This document shows positions 9,300 through 18,590 of a stretch of 64,000 nt of DNA, in pieces (within the stretch, counting starts at the first letter, position 1; each line of letters starts with the position of its first letter). Where the stretch lies: positions 378,001-442,000 of the forward strand of contig NZ_CP025536.1 in the NCBI RefSeq assembly GCF_002953735.1, written 5' to 3'. The DNA is from Streptococcus pluranimalium. Lineage in GTDB: Bacteria; Bacillota; Bacilli; Lactobacillales; Streptococcaceae. The notes beneath the pieces are model-generated. The model was not told where the DNA came from. It saw only the letters and a program-made list of their open reading frames with translations, and ran no database searches. The position numbers were made by a program, and so were the translations under genes.

Positions 9300-10202
9300 A
9301 TGGAAAAAGTAGGACAAACTTTACATAAATCGGGACATTCTAGGCACTTCGATGCCCACCAAGTGACCCAACTAATCTTATCAGATCCTGATGTGGTGAC
9401 TTTTATCAATCAACATGGCTTGACACAAGATGAAATCAAACGGAGTTTACCAAAGTTCAATCAATTCATTAATGAACGCCGTAAATTTCAAGATCAGGAA
9501 GACAGTTATATTGCCAAGGGTTACGAGCCTATTTTAACTATGAATGAGGGTTATGCGGATGTGACCTATTTGGAAACAAGGGAGCTAAAAGAAGCGCAGG
9601 AACAAAAAGCTATTGAAAATCGGATTAATCTGGTAAGTTTGCCAAAATCCTATAAATCCATTTCATTTGATGATGTTTTATTGGATGATGTTAAGCGTTT
9701 AGATGTTTATGAAAGTTTGGTTGATTTTATTAGCCAGTACCCTAGTCCTGACCAGAAAGGGCTATATCTCTATGGGGATATGGGGGTTGGAAAGTCCTTT
9801 TTCATGGCAGCTTTGGCGCACGAATTGTCAGAGAAGAAAAGTGCCCTTACAACGATCCTGCATTATCCAAGCTTTACCATTGATATCAAAAATGCGATAA
9901 AAACAGACTCGGTCAAAGATGAAATTGATGCTGTTAAAACCAGTGAAGTTTTAGTTCTTGATGATATTGGTGCAGAGCAAACCTCATCATGGGTACGTGA
10001 CGAGGTTTTGCAAGTGATTCTGCAATACCGTATGCAAGAAAACTTACCAACTTTCTTTACGTCAAATTACAGTTTTGCGGATTTAGAACGAAAATTGGCT
10101 AATGGTCGAAATGGCGACGAAACATGGCAAGCAAAACGAGTCATGGAGCGTGTACGCTTTTTAGCTAAAGAGACCCACTTGCAGGGTGAAAATAGAAGAT
10201 AA
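9300..10202 (+). CDS. dnaI: Primosomal helicase loader DnaI
   Basis: A 300-residue AAA+ ATPase that loads the replicative helicase. The N-terminal 110 residues form the helicase-interaction region and the ATPase core starts at the Walker A motif GDMGVGKS (159-166), with Walker B VLVLDDIGAE, sensor segment FFTSNY and arginine finger region near RVMERVRFLA. The zinc-binding cysteines of the Bacillus DnaI N-terminal domain are not visible here; the translated protein appears to have no cysteine. It directly follows dnaB. Confidence 0.93.
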   Translation: MEKVGQTLHKSGHSRHFDAHQVTQLILSDPDVVTFINQHGLTQDEIKRSLPKFNQFINERRKFQDQEDSYIAKGYEPILTMNEGYADVTYLETRELKEAQEQKAIENRINLVSLPKSYKSISFDDVLLDDVKRLDVYESLVDFISQYPSPDQKGLYLYGDMGVGKSFFMAALAHELSEKKSALTTILHYPSFTIDIKNAIKTDSVKDEIDAVKTSEVLVLDDIGAEQTSSWVRDEVLQVILQYRMQENLPTFFTSNYSFADLERKLANGRNGDETWQAKRVMERVRFLAKETHLQGENRR

Positions 10203-10260
10203 GGATCAATTACACCTTGGGACTTATCGAAATAATTATAGAAAAAGATAGGGAGACATT

Positions 10261-11571
10261 ATGTCCTTACCAACAGTTGCTATTGTCGGACGTCCCAATG
10301 TGGGGAAATCGACGCTATTTAACCGTGTTGCGGGTGAACGTATTTCCATCGTTGAAGATGTGGAAGGAGTGACACGTGACCGTATTTATACTAGTGCTGA
10401 ATGGCTTAATCGCCAGTTTTCATTGATCGATACAGGAGGTATCGATGATGTCGATGCACCATTTATGGAACAAATCAAGCACCAAGCTGATATCGCTATG
10501 ACAGAAGCCGATGTTATTGTTTTTGTTGTGTCTGCCAAAGAAGGTGTGACCGATGCTGATGAATATGTCGCACGCATCCTTTACAAAACGAATAAACCGG
10601 TTATCCTAGCAGTTAACAAAGTGGATAATCCGGAAATGCGTGCTGAAATTTATGATTTCTATACATTAGGTCTAGGGGATCCTTTCCCTGTATCATCTGT
10701 TCACGGTATTGGTACAGGTGATGTTTTGGATGCCATTGTGGAAAATCTTCCATCTGAACATGAGGAGGAGAATCCAGATATCATCAAATTTAGTTTGATT
10801 GGACGTCCGAATGTTGGCAAATCAAGTCTTATCAATGCCATTTTAGGTGAAGAACGTGTGATTGCTAGTCCAGTAGCTGGAACAACTCGTGATGCCATTG
10901 ATACAAACTTTACGGACAGCGAAGGTCAAGAATACACCATGATTGACACTGCAGGAATGCGTAAATCTGGTAAAATTTATGAAAGCACTGAAAAGTATTC
11001 TGTTATGCGCTCCATGCGTGCTATTGACCGCTCGGATGTCGTTCTTATGGTTATTAATGCTGAAGAAGGTATTCGAGACTATGACAAGCGTATTGCTGGC
11101 TTTGCTCATGAAGCAGGTAAAGGCATTATCATCGTTGTTAATAAATGGGATACGATCAAAAAAGACAACCATACTGTCAGTCAATGGGAAGCGGATATCC
11201 GCGACAATTTCCAGTTCTTGACTTATGCACCTATTATTTTTGTCTCAGCTGAAACTAAGCAACGTCTCAATAAATTGCCTGAGATGATTAAGCGTATCAG
11301 TGAAAGTCAAAATCGTCGTATTCCATCAGCCGTACTTAATGATGTTATTATGGATGCTATCGCCATTAATCCGACACCAACGGATAAAGGGAAACGTCTC
11401 AAGATTTTCTATGGAACACAAGTGGCGGTTAAACCACCAACATTTGTTATTTTTGTTAACGAAGAAGAACTCATGCACTTCTCATACCTTCGTTTCTTAG
11501 AAAATCAAATTCGTGCTGCTTTCGGTTTTGAGGGGACACCGATCCATCTCATCGCACGTAAACGTAGTTAG
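10261..11571 (+). CDS. der: Ribosome assembly GTPase Der (EngA)
   Basis: A 436-residue tandem GTPase needed for 50S subunit maturation. Two complete G domains are visible: the first with GRPNVGKS at residues 9-16, DTGG and NKVD; the second with another GRPNVGKS near residue 181, DTAGMRKSG and NKWD. A KH-like C-terminal domain follows. GGGAGACATT gives a ribosome binding site before ATG 10261. It is separated from dnaI by 58 bases and is followed by a strong terminator. Confidence 0.97.
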   Translation: MSLPTVAIVGRPNVGKSTLFNRVAGERISIVEDVEGVTRDRIYTSAEWLNRQFSLIDTGGIDDVDAPFMEQIKHQADIAMTEADVIVFVVSAKEGVTDADEYVARILYKTNKPVILAVNKVDNPEMRAEIYDFYTLGLGDPFPVSSVHGIGTGDVLDAIVENLPSEHEEENPDIIKFSLIGRPNVGKSSLINAILGEERVIASPVAGTTRDAIDTNFTDSEGQEYTMIDTAGMRKSGKIYESTEKYSVMRSMRAIDRSDVVLMVINAEEGIRDYDKRIAGFAHEAGKGIIIVVNKWDTIKKDNHTVSQWEADIRDNFQFLTYAPIIFVSAETKQRLNKLPEMIKRISESQNRRIPSAVLNDVIMDAIAINPTPTDKGKRLKIFYGTQVAVKPPTFVIFVNEEELMHFSYLRFLENQIRAAFGFEGTPIHLIARKRS

Positions 11572-11579
11572 TGATACAG

Positions 11580-11769
11580 AAAAGAGGCAGGGACAAAAGT
11601 CCCTGCCTTTTTAGGTTATCGTCAAATGAATTCACTTTCAGACAAGAAAATGAGACACAGATAGCTTAAATAGCGCCCACCTACCTGTTTGAGCTGTCCA
11701 AACCTAGGAATGAACGAGTGAGGGGAAAGTGAACACTTCGAGTTATCGATTTTTGTCCCACACTCTTTT
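11580..11769. repeat. 190-bp inverted-repeat element (MITE-like) downstream of der
   Basis: The ends are inverted copies: AAAAGAGGCAGGGACAAAA (11580-11598) against TTTTGTCCCACACTCTTTT (11751-11769), 16 of 19 positions matching. A second nested pair, TTCACTTTC (11631-11639) and GAAAGTGAA (11725-11733), pairs perfectly with partly matching flanks, so the whole element could fold as one long imperfect hairpin. No coding frame is inside. The pattern resembles small non-coding repeats of streptococcal genomes; the family name is not known to me. Confidence 0.55.
11586..11612 (+). terminator. Rho-independent terminator of der
   Basis: A perfect 9-bp GC-rich stem GGCAGGGAC/GTCCCTGCC with loop AAAA is followed by TTTTT. 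It forms the left arm of the inverted-repeat element. Confidence 0.92.
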
Positions 11770-12172
11770 GAATTATCTAAGCACTATCACTTTATCTGTT
11801 ATGTTCAGGCTAAAATCTAGATTGGTAAGGATAATGATGTTAGTGAAATGATTTACTGAAACTGATTGGGTGTTGTTAACGGTTTTCTTTTTGTAGTACA
11901 ATTATTTTGAATCTCAGAGTTCCTTTTATGTGTTTGTGGTGAACGACATGATATTTCTCTGAGCTATTTTTGTGCTCTCAACTGGCTAACTTCATTTTAG
12001 AACTTTCGTTTTTTTGATTCTTCTGGTAAATCATTCTATTGTTCAATTATCATAAGCGAAATACTAGGCTTTTTGTTATAATAAAGGGATAGATAATGCG
12101 AGGTTTAGCTAAGTTAGTTATTGCAATAAAGTCCTTTAATCAGCTTTATCTGGCATGAGAGGTAAAACAATT
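11770..12172 (+). promoter_or_regulatory. Intergenic region upstream of the SNF2 gene with an extended -10
   Basis: Beyond the repeat element there are 400 bases with no credible gene. Near its end TGTTATAAT (12074-12082) is an extended -10 that would start transcription about 80 bases ahead of the helicase gene. No riboswitch-like motif was recognised. Confidence 0.45.
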
Positions 12173-15100
12173 ATGGCAAAATTAATTCCAGGTCGTATCC
12201 GTAATCAAGGAATTGCTTTTTATGAAGCAGGTGCGATTTCGATTATTTCTCAAGAAGAAACCGCACTACAAGCTAGTGTTGATGAGGTCGTCATTCAGTA
12301 TTCTTTGGATGATGAAGCTGTTACTTGTCAGTGTGCTTTTTTCCATGAAAAGTCTTACTGCGAACATCTAGCTGCGATTGAATATTTTTTAAAAAACGAT
12401 ATTCAAGGGCAGGAATTAGCAGAAGAGCTGGAGGAACAGTCTGAGGTCGTTGAAAAGGTTTCAGAACGTCAGTCATTTGGAAGTTTATTTTTAGATACCC
12501 TACAAATGAATGAAAGTAGTGATGATGTCTTCAGCCTCAGCGCTGAGGGTCAGCAAAGTCTGTATTCGAATGAAATCTGGTGGACGCTTCGTATCCGTCG
12601 TTTGCCTGACCAGAGAAGTTATGTTATTCGTGATATTAAGAGTTTTCTCAATCTTATCAAGAAGGAATCCTTTTATCAAATTGGAAAACATTATTATGAA
12701 CCCTTATCATTTGGACAATTTGATGATGCTAGTCAACAACTGATTGAGTTTTTATGGCGTATAACACCTGAGACTTCTCAACAAGAATTAGCATTTTTAT
12801 ATCCCAATCACCATCGCCATCTTCTCTTACCATCAGGTTTCTTTGAGGAAGGTCTGAGTTTGCTTAATCAGCTAGAAGCATTCAGTTTGGAAGTTGGTTT
12901 GAAAACCTACCATCATATAGATATCACTTATCTTCAACCAGATCACCATCTCTTTGAGTTTGAAGTGGAAGTGCATCAGAAGGCTATTGAATTACGAGTC
13001 AGAGAAAGCAGTTATCAAGCTTATTTTGACAATCAATATCTTTTTACGAATGGCCATTTTTATTACTTGGATCGTAAACAACAGAAGTTGGTGAGTGCTT
13101 TGAAAACACTACCGATTGCTGAGGATTTAGCGAAGCACTTGTATTTTGATTTAGATGATCAGGATAAGTTGGCAGCTAGCCTTTTGGATTTTGCGCTTCT
13201 TGGATCAGTGGCTGCTCCTAAAACATTTGAACAAAGAGAGTTTAAACCGCTTTTTAACTTTGACTTACAAGATGAGAATCGCCTTGTCTTACAAGCCAGC
13301 TTACAGTTTAATGACCTCGAGATTACCAGTAAAGCGCAACTGAAAGAGTTACCTTTTGCGGTGCATTACAAGAAAGAAGCTAGACTTTTTCAATTGCTTG
13401 ATAAAGAGGGATTTGGTCTTGATTTACATAGCGAGAAAGTTCTCTCATCTAGTGATGATTTGGTTCAATTCTTTCAAACAAGTCTTCCTAAGTTTCGCCA
13501 GTTAGGAGCTGTTAAGCTTTCGGAACGTTTGGAAACGATGAGAGTGGTAGAACGTCCTAAAGTTAGAGTAGAGCGTCAAGGCGGACTCTTGGATGTATCC
13601 TTTGATTTTACAGAGCTAGGCGAAGAAGATGTTGACCAAGCCCTCCAAGCTCTCTTCGATAATCAAGTTTACTTTATTGCCCAATCAGGAAAAATGGTTG
13701 TCTTTGACCAAGAAACTCAAAAGATAAGTAAGTCGTTGGAAGAACTTCGAGCCAAGCCTATTCAAAATGGTCATGTCCAGTTGGATAGTATCGCAGCCTT
13801 TCATTTATCAGAAACGTTTACGAGTTCAGAACAGGTCATCTTTTCTCAAGAATTTCAAGATTTAGCTAGAGATTTACGTCATCCTGAAGCATTTGATATC
13901 CCTGAGCTATCTATACAAGCTGAGTTACGTGATTATCAGCTCAGAGGCGTTCAATGGTTATCAATGCTAGATCATTATGGCTTTGGCGGTATTTTAGCAG
14001 ATGATATGGGTCTTGGAAAAACATTGCAAACCATTGCTTTTTTAACAAGTAAATTATCAAAAGAGGGGCGCGTGTTGATTTTGGCTCCTTCTAGCTTGAT
14101 TTACAATTGGCAAGAAGAATTCCATAAGTTTGCACCCCAGATTGATGTGGCTGTTTCCTATGGCTTGAAACCAGTACGTGACCAGATTATTGCTGAAAAT
14201 CATCAAGTGACTATTACGAGTTATAGTTCATTTCGCCAAGACTTTGAAGCATATCAAGCCTTTGCCTATGATTACCTCATTTTGGATGAAGCTCAGGTCA
14301 TGAAAAATGCCCAGACCAAAATTGCCCATTATTTACGACAATTTGATGTCAAGAATGTTTTTGCGCTCTCAGGAACACCTATTGAGAATAAACTGTTAGA
14401 AATTTGGTCCATTTTTCAAATTGTCTTACCTGGTCTTTTGCCTAGCCAAAAAGCCTTTTTGAAACTAGACGCTAACCAGGTTTCTCGCTACATCAAACCC
14501 TTTGTCCTTCGCCGTAAGAAAGAAGATGTCTTACCGGAGTTGCCTGATTTGATTGAAATTACTTATCCTAATGAGTTGGCAGAAAGTCAAAAGGCGATAT
14601 ATCTTGCTCAGTTACGCCAAATGCAAGAACGTATTAGTCACTCCAGTGATTCAGAAATTAATCGTCAAAAAATTGAGATTTTATCTGGTATTACTAGATT
14701 GCGTCAAATTTGTGATACTCCAAGCCTCTTTATGGATTATTCTGGAAATAGTGGGAAGTTGGACAGTTTGCGTGAGTTGCTACTTCAAATTAGAGAAAAT
14801 GGGCATCGTGCTTTGATTTTCTCACAATTTAGAGGAATGCTTGATATTGCAGAAAAAGAACTTGAAACATTAGGGTTGAGTACTTATAAAATAACAGGGT
14901 CAACTCCAGCTAATCAACGTCAAGAGATGACACGAGCTTTTAACGCTGGTTCCAAAGATGCTTTCTTGATTTCTTTAAAAGCTGGGGGAGTAGGGCTAAA
15001 TCTAACAGGTGCTGACACGGTTGTTTTGATTGATTTATGGTGGAATCCTGCTGTTGAGATGCAAGCAATCAGTCGTGCCCATAGGATTGGTCAGAAAGAA

Positions 15101-15271
15101 AATGTCGAAGTTTACCGCTTGATTACACGCGGAACGATTGAAGAGAAGATTTTAGAAATGCAAGAGAGCAAGAAAAATCTTGTCACCACTGTCTTAGATG
15201 GTAATGAAACGAGAGCGAATATGAGTATTGAAGATATTAAAGAAATTCTTGGTATAGGTGTCGGCAGATAA
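12173..15271 (+). CDS. SNF2-family DEAD/DEAH-box helicase with SWIM zinc finger
   Basis: A 1032-residue Swi2/Snf2 ATPase of the bacterial RapA-like/SWIM class. Near the N-terminus (about residues 43-60) a CxC...CxH SWIM zinc motif is seen (TCQCAFF ... YCEHLAA). The helicase core starts with the Walker A loop DDMGLGKT at about 610, followed by DEAQ near 703, and ends with the helicase C motif SRAHRIGQ near 966. Such proteins translocate on double-stranded DNA, probably in transcription or repair; the exact role in streptococci is not known. The start ATG 12173 follows GAGAGGT at 9 bases; the frame opens earlier at 12155 but over the ribosome binding site. Followed after 59 bases by a streptococcal orphan and murC. 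Confidence 0.92.
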   Translation: MAKLIPGRIRNQGIAFYEAGAISIISQEETALQASVDEVVIQYSLDDEAVTCQCAFFHEKSYCEHLAAIEYFLKNDIQGQELAEELEEQSEVVEKVSERQSFGSLFLDTLQMNESSDDVFSLSAEGQQSLYSNEIWWTLRIRRLPDQRSYVIRDIKSFLNLIKKESFYQIGKHYYEPLSFGQFDDASQQLIEFLWRITPETSQQELAFLYPNHHRHLLLPSGFFEEGLSLLNQLEAFSLEVGLKTYHHIDITYLQPDHHLFEFEVEVHQKAIELRVRESSYQAYFDNQYLFTNGHFYYLDRKQQKLVSALKTLPIAEDLAKHLYFDLDDQDKLAASLLDFALLGSVAAPKTFEQREFKPLFNFDLQDENRLVLQASLQFNDLEITSKAQLKELPFAVHYKKEARLFQLLDKEGFGLDLHSEKVLSSSDDLVQFFQTSLPKFRQLGAVKLSERLETMRVVERPKVRVERQGGLLDVSFDFTELGEEDVDQALQALFDNQVYFIAQSGKMVVFDQETQKISKSLEELRAKPIQNGHVQLDSIAAFHLSETFTSSEQVIFSQEFQDLARDLRHPEAFDIPELSIQAELRDYQLRGVQWLSMLDHYGFGGILADDMGLGKTLQTIAFLTSKLSKEGRVLILAPSSLIYNWQEEFHKFAPQIDVAVSYGLKPVRDQIIAENHQVTITSYSSFRQDFEAYQAFAYDYLILDEAQVMKNAQTKIAHYLRQFDVKNVFALSGTPIENKLLEIWSIFQIVLPGLLPSQKAFLKLDANQVSRYIKPFVLRRKKEDVLPELPDLIEITYPNELAESQKAIYLAQLRQMQERISHSSDSEINRQKIEILSGITRLRQICDTPSLFMDYSGNSGKLDSLRELLLQIRENGHRALIFSQFRGMLDIAEKELETLGLSTYKITGSTPANQRQEMTRAFNAGSKDAFLISLKAGGVGLNLTGADTVVLIDLWWNPAVEMQAISRAHRIGQKENVEVYRLITRGTIEEKILEMQESKKNLVTTVLDGNETRANMSIEDIKEILGIGVGR

Positions 15272-15330
15272 CTTTGAAAAAGTAGAGGCTTTAGTTTATA
15301 ATAGGACTGTTACAGAAAGGAAGTGAGCTA

Positions 15331-16032
15331 ATGAGTTCCAGAAGACGTGCGTTTCCCCTAATTCCCGATGACGAACCAGTTATCGGACAATCAACAGCGA
15401 TGCGCTTATACGATAATGACGATCTTATTACTAATATTAATGGGACTTATTATGATAAGGATTATTCTGATGTAACACCCAGTATTCAATTTGTTCCTAA
15501 GACCAGTAACGATAGTGAAGATAGTCGATCGAATATCCCTACTGAGCTAGATCAGGGGCGGACTTATGCAGAGCAGGCGCGTGAAGATGCTAAAAATGAT
15601 TTGCGACAAAAGCGACAGTTTTACGTCAATCATGAGTTACAACGCGCTAAACAGCCTAGCCACTCTGCTAAGACCGGTACAGCTTTATCACAATCGTCTT
15701 CTAAAAGAGAAGTACCTAGCTTTCAAAAGAAAGGGTCTGTAGTAAAGAAACCGGCGCAGACTATTACTAAAACTAAGGTATTTCAGAAAGGCAAAGCATC
15801 AGAACACACTTCTGAAATAGCTGCATTTTCTAAAAACTTGCACCAAGAGACATATATTTTGGTGGATTTGCCAAAAGTCTATAACAAACCTGAGAATCAA
15901 AAAGATTCAAAACCAAAGAAAAATACCTTTGACTTTTTAAAACGCAGTCAAATTTATAATCACCAAGAAAGACAAGAAAAACGAGAACGTCAGATTGCTC
16001 AAGAGCTTAATTTGACACGTTTTGAAGATTAA
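15331..16032 (+). CDS. Conserved streptococcal protein of unknown function upstream of murC
   Basis: A 233-residue hydrophilic protein without membrane segments. The N-terminal 60 residues (basic SSRRRAFPLIPDDEP, then acidic) may be a conserved binding region; the middle is low-complexity, rich in Lys, Ser and Gln and probably disordered; the C-terminus (FDFLKRSQIYNHQERQEKRE) looks like a charged helix. AGAAAGGAAGTGAGCT provides the ribosome binding site. It ends 9 bases before murC and is likely co-translated with it, so a link to peptidoglycan synthesis or division is possible by position only. Confidence 0.8.
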   Translation: MSSRRRAFPLIPDDEPVIGQSTAMRLYDNDDLITNINGTYYDKDYSDVTPSIQFVPKTSNDSEDSRSNIPTELDQGRTYAEQAREDAKNDLRQKRQFYVNHELQRAKQPSHSAKTGTALSQSSSKREVPSFQKKGSVVKKPAQTITKTKVFQKGKASEHTSEIAAFSKNLHQETYILVDLPKVYNKPENQKDSKPKKNTFDFLKRSQIYNHQERQEKRERQIAQELNLTRFED

Positions 16033-16041
16033 GGAGTTACC

Positions 16042-17373
16042 ATGTCAAAAACCTATCATTTTATCGGAATTAAAGGCTCTGGGATGAGTGCCTTGGCACT
16101 GATGTTGCATCAAATGGGTCACAAGGTTCAAGGATCCGATGTTGAAAAATATTACTTCACACAGCGTGGATTAGAACAAGCTGGTATCCCAATCCTTGCT
16201 TTTTCTGAAGAAAATATTACAGCAGATGTTGAATTAATCGCTGGTAATGCCTTTCGTCAAGACAACAATGTCGAAGTGGCTAAGGCTATTGAGTTGGGCT
16301 ATTCCTTTAAACGTTACCATGAGTTTCTGGGCGAATTCATGGGACAATTTACCAGCCTTGGTGTAGCCGGTGCTCATGGAAAAACATCTACAACGGGTCT
16401 CTTGGCTCATGTCATGAAAAACATCACAGATACATCATTCTTGATCGGTGATGGTACAGGCCGTGGTTCTGCGTCCAGTCAATACTTTGTCTTTGAATCT
16501 GATGAATATGAGCGTCACTTTATGCCGTATCATCCAGCCTACTCTATCATTACCAATATCGATTTTGATCATCCAGATTATTTTACAGGTATTGATGATG
16601 TTTTTGATGCCTTTGATGCTTATGCAAAGCAAGTCAAAAAAGCTCTATTTATCTTTGGTGAAGATGAGTATCTCCGTCGTATTACTTCACCAGCAAAAAT
16701 TTACTATTATGGTTTCGAAGAATCAAACGACTTTTATGCGACAGATATCACTCGTACAGTAAATGGTTCTGACTTTACTGTTATGCATAAAGGAGAAGCA
16801 ATTGGTCGCTTCCATGTACCAGCATTTGGGCGTCATAATATCCTAAATGCCACAGCTGTTATTGCTAATCTTTTTGTTGAAGGTTTTGATATGGTACTTG
16901 TTGCAGAACACCTAAAAACCTTTTCTGGAGTAAAACGTCGTTTTACAGAGAAAAAAATCAGTGATACGATTGTGATTGATGATTTTGCTCACCATCCAAC
17001 AGAGATTATCGCTACTCTGGATGCAGCGCGTCAAAAATACCCTTCAAAAGAAATTGTGGCTATCTTCCAACCTCATACTTTTACACGTACCATCGCCTTG
17101 TTAGATGAATTTGCAGCTGCTTTGAATGAAGCTGATGCTGTTTATTTAGCACAAATTTATGGTTCAGCTCGCGAAGTTGATAATGGAGATGTTAAAGTAG
17201 AAGACTTAGCAGATCGCATTAAAAAACCAGCTAAAGTAGTCACCGTTGAAAATGTATCACCACTTCTTGACCATAACAATGCTGTCTATGTTTTCATGGG
17301 AGCAGGTGACATCCAACTGTATGAGCGTTCTTTTGAAGAGCTTTTAGCAAATTTGACCAAAAATAATCAGTAG
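16042..17373 (+). CDS. murC: UDP-N-acetylmuramate--L-alanine ligase MurC
   Basis: A 443-residue cytosolic ATP-dependent ligase that adds L-alanine to UDP-MurNAc, the first peptide step of peptidoglycan precursor synthesis. The N-terminal UDP-binding fold begins [12 protein letters not shown]; the ATP loop GAHGKTSTT is at about 111-119; the carbamylated-lysine/Mg region ESDEYERHF and the C-terminal HHPTEI motif are present. The length is normal. AAGGAGTTACC precedes the ATG. Confidence 0.97.
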   Translation: MSKTYHFIGIKGSGMSALALMLHQMGHKVQGSDVEKYYFTQRGLEQAGIPILAFSEENITADVELIAGNAFRQDNNVEVAKAIELGYSFKRYHEFLGEFMGQFTSLGVAGAHGKTSTTGLLAHVMKNITDTSFLIGDGTGRGSASSQYFVFESDEYERHFMPYHPAYSIITNIDFDHPDYFTGIDDVFDAFDAYAKQVKKALFIFGEDEYLRRITSPAKIYYYGFEESNDFYATDITRTVNGSDFTVMHKGEAIGRFHVPAFGRHNILNATAVIANLFVEGFDMVLVAEHLKTFSGVKRRFTEKKISDTIVIDDFAHHPTEIIATLDAARQKYPSKEIVAIFQPHTFTRTIALLDEFAAALNEADAVYLAQIYGSAREVDNGDVKVEDLADRIKKPAKVVTVENVSPLLDHNNAVYVFMGAGDIQLYERSFEELLANLTKNNQ

Positions 17374-18006
17374 TCTTGTAACTATCAGAAAGTTTTCTAG
17401 TCGGCAAGAATCACATATACTTCAACGTAGTATTTTCTTAGAATTATCCTAGTACCTCTATTTTGATAGGATTGCAAAGGATTAATCAAGTGCAATTGTC
17501 TTTTGTTGATTTAATGATTAATGTGATTTTTTTGGCTTATGTTTTTAAAACTAGCTGTAGAGGACTACGCAACACCGTCCAACCTCACTATATGGAGTTC
17601 GTTATAACATTCTAACGCAGTGTCGAGAGAAACGCTTAAGGATTTATTTCTTTTAGCGTTTTCTTTGCATACTTGCTCAGGAGCTTAAGTTCCAAGCGGC
17701 CATTACTGAATGGTTTTTTGGTTACGATTTAGGTTCTGAAACAAGCCTATTTAATATTGCGGGGATGGAAGGCGGACTTTTTTTAGGACAAAAAATCTTA
17801 CTTTTTCGGAAATGTTCTATCAGATGGAGAACGGTCAGTATAAAAGTATTTTTTGTACAAAGAAGATAGTGCTTAGATGAGGTGATGACTTACCGATAGG
17901 CCTGACAGGTGGTATGCTAAGATATCGTCAGAAAAGTATTGTATGGCAGTCATCGTTTGTTACATAAGTAGTCTAGGAATGATTTTAGCATTTATATGGA
18001 GGACAT
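17374..18006. other. Intergenic stretch between murC and a GNAT gene, possible gene remnant
   Basis: 630 bases without an intact gene. On the plus strand between about 17666 and 17868 one frame stays open for roughly 65 codons with protein-like composition (for example QAAITEWFFGYDLGSET then AGMEGGLFLGQK) but has no start signal and is broken on both sides. It could be the remains of a lost gene; I cannot name the family. No strong terminator was seen after murC. Confidence 0.35.
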
Positions 18007-18498
18007 ATGGAAATTAGACATGTGGCATTAGCAGACTGGGCTATCATCTCAGATATTGAGTCTCAAAATTTTTCAATAGAAGAAGCTGCAACACCAGAAG
18101 CTATGAAAGAAAGAATTGAGCGAATTTCAGATACTTTTCTAGTCGCTGTGATAGATGGGAACATAGCTGGCTATATTGAAGGGCCAGTGGTATCACAACG
18201 CTATTTAACGGATGACTTATTCCATAAAGTAGAGCAAAATCCTAAAGAGGGTGGTTTTATTGCTGTTACCAGTTTATCTATTTCAAAAAACTATCAAGGG
18301 CAGGGGGTTGGGACAGCTTTAATTGCGGCGCTTAAGGACCTAGCTGTAGCTCAAAAACGACAAGGCATTAATCTGACCTGTCATGATTACCTGATTTCTT
18401 ACTATGAGATGAATGGCTTTATTGATGAAGGTCAATCCGAGTCAGCACATGGTGGGAGTATCTGGTATAATATGGTCTGGGAAAATCCAATCAACTAA
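18007..18498 (+). CDS. GNAT-family N-acetyltransferase
   Basis: A 163-residue Gcn5-related acetyltransferase. The acetyl-CoA motif A is clear: LSISKNYQGQGVGTALIAALKD (Q/RxxGxG/A type, QGQGVG). The protein resembles the arylalkylamine-acetyltransferase-like branch (AVIDGNIAGYIEGPV at the N-side), which acts on small amines, but the substrate cannot be read from sequence. GGAGGACAT gives an excellent ribosome binding site. It lies alone between the murC spacer and mltG. Confidence 0.85.
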   Translation: MEIRHVALADWAIISDIESQNFSIEEAATPEAMKERIERISDTFLVAVIDGNIAGYIEGPVVSQRYLTDDLFHKVEQNPKEGGFIAVTSLSISKNYQGQGVGTALIAALKDLAVAQKRQGINLTCHDYLISYYEMNGFIDEGQSESAHGGSIWYNMVWENPIN

Positions 18499-18530
18499 TG
18501 TTAAGAATAGGTGACAACCTGATGTAATCG

Positions 18531-18559
18531 TTGCTTTTCCAAGGTTTTTGAGATATAAT
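18531..18559 (+). promoter_or_regulatory. Promoter of mltG
   Basis: TTGCTT (18531-18536), 17 bases, TATAAT (18554-18559). An ATG that would extend the mltG frame (18558) lies inside this -10, which argues for the downstream TTG start. Confidence 0.8.
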
Positions 18560-18590
18560 GGCGATTGATTATTATGTAGGAGGATCAGCT

